Positions 58,761 through 64,000 of a stretch of 64,000 bases of DNA are shown in pieces; position 1 is the stretch's first letter; the number at the start of each line of letters is the position of its first letter. The DNA comes from JAVJUV01 sp040220415 (GTDB taxonomy: Bacteria; Pseudomonadota; Alphaproteobacteria; Rhodobacterales; Rhodobacteraceae): contig JAVJUV010000156.1 in assembly GCA_040220415.1 (NCBI GenBank), positions 168,521-232,520 of the forward strand. Direction: 5' to 3'. The position numbers and the translations under genes were made by a program. Below the pieces are notes generated by a model. It was not told the origin of the DNA. It did not search any database and saw nothing but the letters and a program-made list of their open reading frames with translations.

Positions 58761-58955
58761 ATGTCCGCTCCGAAAACGAATATCGAGAAACAGAAACGCC
58801 GCCATTCGCCAGCCCTGATCGGCATGGCCATCGCCGCCGCGTTCGCGCTGCTTGCCGGGGCGATCCTGCTGCCGCGCGGGACCGACGAGGCAGGCGAGGG
58901 CCGGACCGCCGCCGGGGCCGCTGACGACGGGTCCGCATCGACGGCGACGAACTGA
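58761..58955 (+). CDS. Small single-pass membrane protein
   Basis: A 64-residue protein: basic lead NIEKQKRRHSPALIG, one membrane helix MAIAAAFALLAGAILL, then a polar tail. GGAGGAAAATC precedes the ATG, a strong ribosome site, so it is probably real. No known family. It comes after the coiled-coil gene. Confidence 0.6.
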   Translation: MSAPKTNIEKQKRRHSPALIGMAIAAAFALLAGAILLPRGTDEAGEGRTAAGAADDGSASTATN

Positions 58956-59011
58956 GGGCCGCCTTCCCTGCGCGCTGGACCTTGGCGGATTCCCGCGCCA
59001 AGGTCGGCGGC

Positions 59012-59401
59012 ATGACACATGCCTTCACCCTGCGCGTCTATTACGAAGACACCGATCTGGCAGGGATCGTCTATTACGCCAATTACCTGAAGTTCATCGA
59101 ACGCGCGCGCACCGAGTGGGTGCGCGAACTGGGTATCGACCAGGTGCGGCTGAAGGCCGACGAGGGGATCGTCTTTGCCGTCCGGCGTGTCGAGGCGAAC
59201 TATCTGTCGCCCGCGCGGTTCGATGACGTGCTGACGGTCGAGACCTGCATCGGCGAGATCACGGGGGCGCGGATCACGCTGAGCCAGGTTGTCCGTCGGG
59301 GTGACGAGCGGCTGTTCGACGCGATGGTGATGCTGGTCGCCCTGACCGATACGGGACGCCCCGCGCGGCTTCCGGCGGATGTTCGCCGAAGGATGGGCTG
59401 A
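59012..59401 (+). CDS. ybgC: Tol-Pal system-associated acyl-CoA thioesterase
   Basis: A 129-residue hot-dog thioesterase: YYEDTDLAGIVYYANYLKFIERARTEWV near residue 9 has the catalytic Asp, and FDDVLTVETCIGEI is typical. It starts the tol-pal operon and is thought to act on acyl-ACP/phospholipid metabolism with it. The ATG at 59012 is chosen over an upstream frame start. Confidence 0.94.
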   Translation: MTHAFTLRVYYEDTDLAGIVYYANYLKFIERARTEWVRELGIDQVRLKADEGIVFAVRRVEANYLSPARFDDVLTVETCIGEITGARITLSQVVRRGDERLFDAMVMLVALTDTGRPARLPADVRRRMG

Positions 59402-59519
59402 GGCAAGGCGCCGCCCTGCCTGCACGCGCTTGTTATGGCATATCCGCTTGCGGTCGGGTAATCTGGCCCCAATTCAGGCCTGCGACGACAAAGAACGGGC
59501 CGGCGGAGAGAGCAGACAT

Positions 59520-60218
59520 ATGGAAACGGAAACACTTGCGCTGGCGCAGGAGATGGATTTCTCGCTGTGGGCGCTGTTCGCGCGTGCGACGATTACGGTG
59601 AAGCTGGTGATGGTCGTCCTGATCATCGCGTCCTTCTGGGGCTGGGCCGTCATCATCAACAAGCATCGCCTGTTCCGGCGGGCGCGCCGCGAGTCGGAGG
59701 ACTTCGAGGAGGCGTTCTGGTCGGGCGAGCCCCTGGACAAGCTCTATGACCAGATCGGGCCCGCGCCCGACGGGCCGGCGCAGCGGATCTTCGCGGCCGG
59801 CATGACCGAGTGGCGACGATCTCACAAGAAGGGCGGCGGGCTGATCGCCGGGGCCGCGGCGCGGATCGACCGGTCGATGGACGTGGCGATCGCCAAGGAA
59901 AGCGAGACGCTGGAGCGGGGCTTGCCGCTGTTGGCGACGATCGGGTCGACGGCGCCGTTCGTGGGGCTTTTCGGGACGGTCTGGGGCATCATGCATGCCT
60001 TCATCGAGATCGCCGAACAGCAGAACACGAACCTGGCGGTCGTCGCACCGGGCATCGCCGAGGCGCTGCTGGCCACGGGCCTGGGCCTGCTGGCGGCGAT
60101 TCCGGCGGTGATCTTCTACAACAAGCTGTCGTCCGACAGCGAGCGGATCATCGGCGGGTATGAAAGCTTCGCCGACGAGTTCTCGACCATCCTGTCGCGC
60201 CAGCTGGATGCGGCCTGA
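59520..60218 (+). CDS. tolQ: Tol-Pal system proton channel TolQ
   Basis: A 232-residue inner-membrane protein of the ExbB/TolQ/MotA type with three helices: ATITVKLVMVVLIIASFWGW, then TIGSTAPFVGLFGTVWGIMHAF (signature) and GIAEALLATGLGLLAAIPAVIFYN. GGAGAGAG precedes the ATG. It powers TolA with TolR. Confidence 0.97.
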   Translation: METETLALAQEMDFSLWALFARATITVKLVMVVLIIASFWGWAVIINKHRLFRRARRESEDFEEAFWSGEPLDKLYDQIGPAPDGPAQRIFAAGMTEWRRSHKKGGGLIAGAAARIDRSMDVAIAKESETLERGLPLLATIGSTAPFVGLFGTVWGIMHAFIEIAEQQNTNLAVVAPGIAEALLATGLGLLAAIPAVIFYNKLSSDSERIIGGYESFADEFSTILSRQLDAA

Positions 60219-60688
60219 TGGGGGCCGGGGTTCTGCAATCGGACGGCGGCGGGTCGCGGCGCAGACGCCGGGGCCGCAAGCGGCCGATGTCCGAGATCAA
60301 CGTGACGCCCTTCGTGGACGTCATGCTGGTGTTGCTGATCATCTTCATGGTGGCGGCCCCCCTGCTGACCGTCGGTGTCGAGGTGGACATGCCGGATACC
60401 GCGGCGCAGCCCCTGCCGAACGAGCAGGAAGAGCCGCTGGCGGTGACGATGACGGCGGACGGGCGGATCATGATCATGGAGAGCGAAGTGGTGCCGGGCG
60501 AGATCGTTCCGCGTCTGCAGGCGATCCTGAGCGAGCGGACGTCGAACAAAATCTTCATCCGCGCCGATGGCGCGCTGCCCTATGGCAACGTGGCCGAAAT
60601 GATGGGAGCGCTGAACGCCGCCGGCCTGACGAACCTTGTCTTCGTGACCGATGCCGGCGGGCCGAGGTTCGGGGCTGAGAGCGAGTAA
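60218..60688 (+). CDS. tolR: Tol-Pal system protein TolR
   Basis: A 156-residue single-pass protein: SEINVTPFVDVMLVLLIIFMVAAPLLT near residue 25 carries the proton-responsive Asp, followed by the periplasmic domain (VFIRADGALPYGNVAEMMGALNAAGL-like stretch; quoted KIFIRADGALPYG). Its ATG shares a base with the tolQ stop. Confidence 0.96.
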   Translation: MGAGVLQSDGGGSRRRRRGRKRPMSEINVTPFVDVMLVLLIIFMVAAPLLTVGVEVDMPDTAAQPLPNEQEEPLAVTMTADGRIMIMESEVVPGEIVPRLQAILSERTSNKIFIRADGALPYGNVAEMMGALNAAGLTNLVFVTDAGGPRFGAESE

Positions 60689-60695
60689 GGCTTCC

Positions 60696-61793
60696 TTGCA
60701 GGCAGGTTGGTATATCTCGGGGGCAGGGCACATCGCCCTGATGGTCTTCGTCCTGTTCGGGGGCCTGTTTTCGCGTGACCGCCTGGCCGAGGTGACGGTC
60801 GCCGAGGTCTCGGTCATCACCGAGTCCGAGTTCGCCGCGCTGATGCCGCGCGCGACCGCGCCCGACATCGCGACGGATGCGCCCGAAGTGACGCCGCCCG
60901 CCGCCGAAGAGGCCGCACCCGAAGCCCCGGCCGAGGACGCAGCACCGGAGGTGAGCGAGCCCGAACCGGTCGAGGTGCCGGAGACGCCGGACGAGCCGGT
61001 GGTCGAGACGCCCGCGCCGCTGCCCGAGGCGGTCACGGTCGAGGACGCGCCGGCCATTCCGCTGCCGCCCACCGATATCGACGGCACTGCACCCGAGCCG
61101 GACGCCATCGCCGCGCCCGCGCCGCGGGTCGCACCGGTGCCGCAGGTCGCGCCGCCGGTGCTTGAGGCCGCGCCCGACCTGGTCGAGGATACCGCGCCCG
61201 CCCCGGAAGAACCGCCCGAAGAGGTGGTCGAGGAAGAGACCGAACCGGCCGCGCCCGAAGAGGCGAGCGACCGGATCGTGACCGAGGCCGAGGAGGTGGA
61301 AACCTATGCGCCGGCCAGTTCCATGCGCCCGCGCTCGCGGCCGCCGAAACCGGTGCGCGCCGCCGAGACGCCGCGCGAGGAGCCCGCCGAGACACGCGAC
61401 CCGGTCGCGGATGCCGTCGCCGCCGCCGTGGCCGAAGCGAACGAACCCGCGCCTTCGGCGCCCACCGGGCCGCCGCTGACCGGCGGCGAGAAGGACGCGC
61501 TGCGGGTGTCGGTGTCGAGTTGCTGGAACGTGGGCGGCCTGTCGACCGAGGCGCTGGCCACCACGGTCGTCGTGTCGGTCTCGATGCAGGAGACCGGCGT
61601 GCCGGATTCGGGTTCGATCCGGATGGTGTCTTTCTCGGGCGGATCGGAGGCCGGCGCGCGCCAGGCCTTCGAGGCGGCGCGGCGGGCGATAATCCGCTGC
61701 GGAGCGCGGGGTTTCCCGCTTCCGGTGGAAAAATACAGCCAATGGCGCGATATCGAAATGACGTTCAACCCCGAAGGGATGCAGTTCCGATGA
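60696..61793 (+). CDS. tolA: Tol-Pal system protein TolA
   Basis: A roughly 365-residue protein linking inner and outer membranes. The start is not ATG: TTG at 60696 (MQAGWYISGAGHIALMVFVLFGG) has AGTAAGG six bases before it and fits the family; the ATG at 60651 would overlap tolR by 38 bp. One membrane helix, then a long Pro/Ala/Glu-rich spacer (about residues 55-250), and the C-terminal domain with CWNVGGLSTEALATTVVVSVSMQETG and CGARGFPLPVEKYSQW. No His/Ala-rich E. coli-like helix. Confidence 0.9.
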   Translation: MQAGWYISGAGHIALMVFVLFGGLFSRDRLAEVTVAEVSVITESEFAALMPRATAPDIATDAPEVTPPAAEEAAPEAPAEDAAPEVSEPEPVEVPETPDEPVVETPAPLPEAVTVEDAPAIPLPPTDIDGTAPEPDAIAAPAPRVAPVPQVAPPVLEAAPDLVEDTAPAPEEPPEEVVEEETEPAAPEEASDRIVTEAEEVETYAPASSMRPRSRPPKPVRAAETPREEPAETRDPVADAVAAAVAEANEPAPSAPTGPPLTGGEKDALRVSVSSCWNVGGLSTEALATTVVVSVSMQETGVPDSGSIRMVSFSGGSEAGARQAFEAARRAIIRCGARGFPLPVEKYSQWRDIEMTFNPEGMQFR

Positions 61794-63112
61794 AGATTCT
61801 GATTGCTCTGATTGCCGCCCTGACACTCGCCTTGCCCGCAACGGCGCAGGAGCGAAGCGGGCCGTTGCGGATCGAGATCACCCAGGGCGTCATCGAGCCG
61901 GTGCCGATCGCGGTGGCGCCTTTCATCGCCGAGACGGCGGCGGCGGCGGATTATGCCCGCGAGATCACCGGCGTGGTCGCGTCGGACCTGACGGGGACCG
62001 GCCTGTTCCGCGACGTGCCCAAGGACGCCTACATCAGCCAGGTCGCGGGCTTCGACGCGCCGGTCGCCTATGCCGACTGGCGGGCGATCAACGTAGAAGC
62101 GCTGGTCGTGGGCGCCGTGACGCTGACCTCGGACAACCGGCTGGTGGTGAAGTTCCGGCTGTTCGACATCTTCACGGGCGCGCCTTTAGGCGACGGGCTG
62201 CAATTCGCGGGCGACACGAATTCCTGGCGGCGCGTGGCGCACAAGGTGTCGGACCAGGTCTATTCCCGCATCACCGGCGAGGGCGGCTATTTCGACAGCC
62301 GCGTGGTCTATGTCGAGGAGACCGGACCGAAGAACAACCGCGCCAAGCGGCTGGCGATCATGGATTACGACGGCGCGAACGTTCAGTACCTGACCGACGC
62401 CTCGTCGATCGTGCTGGCGCCGCGCTTTTCGCCCACCGGCGACCGGGTGCTGTACACCAGCTACGAAAGCGGCTTTCCGCAGATCTACGAGTTGTCCGTG
62501 GGATCGGTCTCGAAGCGGGCGCTGGGGCTGGATGCCGAGGCCATGACCTTTGCGCCGCGCTATGCGCCGAACGGTCAGACCATCGTCTACAGCCAGGCCG
62601 AGGGTGGGAACACGGACATCTACCGGATGGACCTGGGCTCGAGCCAGCGGACACGGCTGACCAGCGCGCCCTCGATCGAGACCGCGCCGTCGTTCTCGCC
62701 CGATGGCAGCCAGATCGTCTTCGAGAGCGACCGTTCGGGTAACCAGCAGTTGTACATCATGCCGGCGGGCGGCGGCGAGCCGAAGCGGATCAGCTTCGGT
62801 CAGGGCCGCTATGGCACGCCGGTCTGGTCGCCCAGGGGCGACTATATCGCGTTCACCAAGCAGAACGCGGGTCGGTTCCATATCGGCGTGATGCGCACCG
62901 ACGGCAGCCAGGAGCGGCTGCTGACCGCAAGTTTCCTTGACGAGGGACCGACATGGGCGCCGAACGGGCGGGTTCTGATGTTTACCCGCGAAAGCGCGGG
63001 TGCGTCGGGCGAGCCTGCACTGTTCAGCGTGGACATCTCGGGGCGGAACCTGCGGCGCGTGCCGACGAACACCGCCGCCTCGGACCCGGCGTGGTCGCCG
63101 CTTTTGCCATGA
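61790..63112 (+). CDS. tolB: Tol-Pal system periplasmic protein TolB
   Basis: A 440-residue periplasmic protein. Signal LIAALTLALPATA-Q; N-terminal domain, then a six-blade beta propeller with repeats like IVLAPRFSPTGDRVLYTSYE, APRYAPNGQTIVYSQ, APSFSPDGSQIVFES, TPVWSPRGDYIAFTK and GPTWAPNGRVLMFTR. It docks with Pal. Its ATG overlaps the tolA stop (ATGA). Confidence 0.97.
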   Translation: MKILIALIAALTLALPATAQERSGPLRIEITQGVIEPVPIAVAPFIAETAAAADYAREITGVVASDLTGTGLFRDVPKDAYISQVAGFDAPVAYADWRAINVEALVVGAVTLTSDNRLVVKFRLFDIFTGAPLGDGLQFAGDTNSWRRVAHKVSDQVYSRITGEGGYFDSRVVYVEETGPKNNRAKRLAIMDYDGANVQYLTDASSIVLAPRFSPTGDRVLYTSYESGFPQIYELSVGSVSKRALGLDAEAMTFAPRYAPNGQTIVYSQAEGGNTDIYRMDLGSSQRTRLTSAPSIETAPSFSPDGSQIVFESDRSGNQQLYIMPAGGGEPKRISFGQGRYGTPVWSPRGDYIAFTKQNAGRFHIGVMRTDGSQERLLTASFLDEGPTWAPNGRVLMFTRESAGASGEPALFSVDISGRNLRRVPTNTAASDPAWSPLLP

Positions 63113-63205
63113 ATTGCCGAGGATCAAGCCAGCCGTTTCCATTGCCTTTCAGCAATGGTAAAAAGAGCTGAGAGCAGACAAACACAAACCGGACAGGTGA
63201 CACAG

Positions 63206-63706
63206 ATGAACATTCTCAAGACAGCCGCGATTGTCGCCCTCATGGCGGCGCTTGGCGCATGTACCAACGCGGACCGCTTCGGTGCGGGTGGCGCGGGCGG
63301 GGCCGATGGCGCCCTGTCGGGATCGGTGAGCGATCCGACCTCGCCGGCCTATTTCAACCAGACGGTCGGAGACCGGGTGCTGTTCGAGGTCGACCAGTCG
63401 ACGCTGTCGCCCGAGGCGATCTCGGTGCTTGACGGCCAGGCCCAGTGGCTGATGACCAACACCGCCTATTCGGCGCTGATCGAGGGACACGCCGACGAGC
63501 AGGGCACGCGGGAATACAACATCGCGCTGGGCGCGCGCCGGGCCGAGGCGGTGCAGACCTATCTGGTTTCGCGCGGTGTCTCGCCGAGCCGCCTGCGCAC
63601 CATCAGCTACGGCAAGGAACGCCCGATCGAGATCTGCTCGGACGAGAGCTGCTATCGCCAGAACCGCCGCGCCGTGACCGTGATCACCGCGGGCGCGGGC
63701 GTCTGA
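63206..63706 (+). CDS. pal: Peptidoglycan-associated lipoprotein Pal
   Basis: A 166-residue lipoprotein (lipobox LGAC). The OmpA-like domain has VLFEVDQSTLSPEAISVLDGQAQWL, LIEGHADEQGTREYNIALGARRAEAV and RTISYGKERPIEICSDESCYRQNRRAV (quoted LIEGHADEQGTREYNIALG), binding peptidoglycan through its Asp and Arg. The start at 63206 follows GGTGACACAG. Confidence 0.97.
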   Translation: MNILKTAAIVALMAALGACTNADRFGAGGAGGADGALSGSVSDPTSPAYFNQTVGDRVLFEVDQSTLSPEAISVLDGQAQWLMTNTAYSALIEGHADEQGTREYNIALGARRAEAVQTYLVSRGVSPSRLRTISYGKERPIEICSDESCYRQNRRAVTVITAGAGV

Positions 63707-63722
63707 TCGCGGAGGACAAGCC

Positions 63723-64000
63723 ATGCGCGCGCTTCTGATCGCCGCCCTTCTGGTCGCAACGCCTGCAATTGCACAGGACCGGGCGGCGACGCTGGCCGAT
63801 ATCCGTCAGGAACTGACGGTGCTTTACGTCGAGATCCAGAAGCTGAAACGCGAGTTGTCGACGACGGGCGGGGCCAATTCCAACCTGTCGGGGACGAACA
63901 CGCTGGACCGGGTGAACCAGATGGAGGCCGAGTTGCAGCGGCTGACGGCGGCGACCGAGCAGCTGACGAACCGGGTCGATTCCGTCGTGGCGGACGGGAC
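63723..64000 (+). CDS. cpoB: Tol-Pal system protein YbgF/CpoB (5' part, cut by window end)
   Basis: The first 92 residues: signal LLIAALLVATPAIA-Q, then a coiled coil (TLADIRQELTVLYVEIQKLKREL and VNQMEAELQRLTAATEQLTNRVDSV) as in the trimerising N-terminal domain of CpoB; the TPR domain lies beyond the window. It follows pal by 16 bp and ends the operon. Confidence 0.92.
   Translation, partial: MRALLIAALLVATPAIAQDRAATLADIRQELTVLYVEIQKLKRELSTTGGANSNLSGTNTLDRVNQMEAELQRLTAATEQLTNRVDSVVADG

Overview
The window is a 64 kb stretch of a high-GC alphaproteobacterial chromosome. Several things point to Rhodobacterales (the Rhodobacter/Roseobacter lineage): irr divergent from fabA-fabB-fabI, a mraZ leader that looks like the UpsM small RNA of Rhodobacter, alphaproteobacterial-type LexA boxes (GTTC-N7-GTTC), a DUF1127 protein with a heat-shock-sigma-like promoter, priA next to a transaldolase-like aldolase, and the tol-pal operon order. 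I do not try to name the genus. I saw no insertion sequences, phage genes, CRISPR arrays, tRNAs or rRNAs. This is ordinary core chromosome with small accessory patches.

Layout. 1-8.6 kb, mostly minus strand: the 5' part of purL, a TraB-like protein, a DUF2238 membrane protein, YdeI-like and ACT-domain proteins, a zinc/cation CDF exporter, polA and small membrane proteins. 8.7-19.7 kb, mixed: a HerA-like ATPase, a gene-free stretch with two candidate small RNAs, IalB, YceI, an SOS-controlled orphan ImuA homologue, DsrE, an aldo/keto reductase, a lipoprotein/lipocalin operon, an XRE regulator facing a fatty acid desaturase, a DMT transporter, a Nudix hydrolase and DUF983. 20-29 kb: metG, ppk2, the unsaturated-fatty-acid operon fabA-fabB-fabI with divergent irr, an ArsR/AHSA1 pair, a SRAP protein and rpsF-rpsR-rplI. 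29-35.7 kb: a membrane protein, UspA plus a BCCT transporter, an M50 protease, a class V aminotransferase and a photolyase.

35.7-45.7 kb is the dcw (division and cell wall) cluster: mraZ-rsmH-ftsL-ftsI-murE-murF-mraY-(DUF6524)-murD. It is preceded by putative MraZ boxes and a roughly 210 nt leader ending in a strong terminator (UpsM-like). 45.7-51.7 kb: a transaldolase-like aldolase, priA, an MFS transporter, msrA and prmA. 51.8-56.4 kb: a small membrane protein, DUF1127, ruvC-ruvA-ruvB, a TIGR02466 protein and an unknown partner. 56.4-59 kb is a stress patch: iteron-like repeats, a membrane stress protein, a ribbon-helix-helix protein, Dps, a coiled-coil protein and a small membrane protein. 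59-64 kb is the cell-envelope operon ybgC-tolQ-tolR-tolA-tolB-pal-cpoB, cut by the window end.

The most interesting material is regulatory and non-coding. It comprises a candidate anti-Shine-Dalgarno 'cuckoo'-type RNA and a second strongly promoted short transcript near 10.4-10.6 kb, the UpsM-like leader with two TGGGA-repeat boxes, a LexA box inside the promoter of an orphan imuA, an 11-bp iteron array at 56.5 kb, and a recurrent GC-palindrome/TATTT intergenic element. All functions are inferred by recognising families from sequence; no database search was run.
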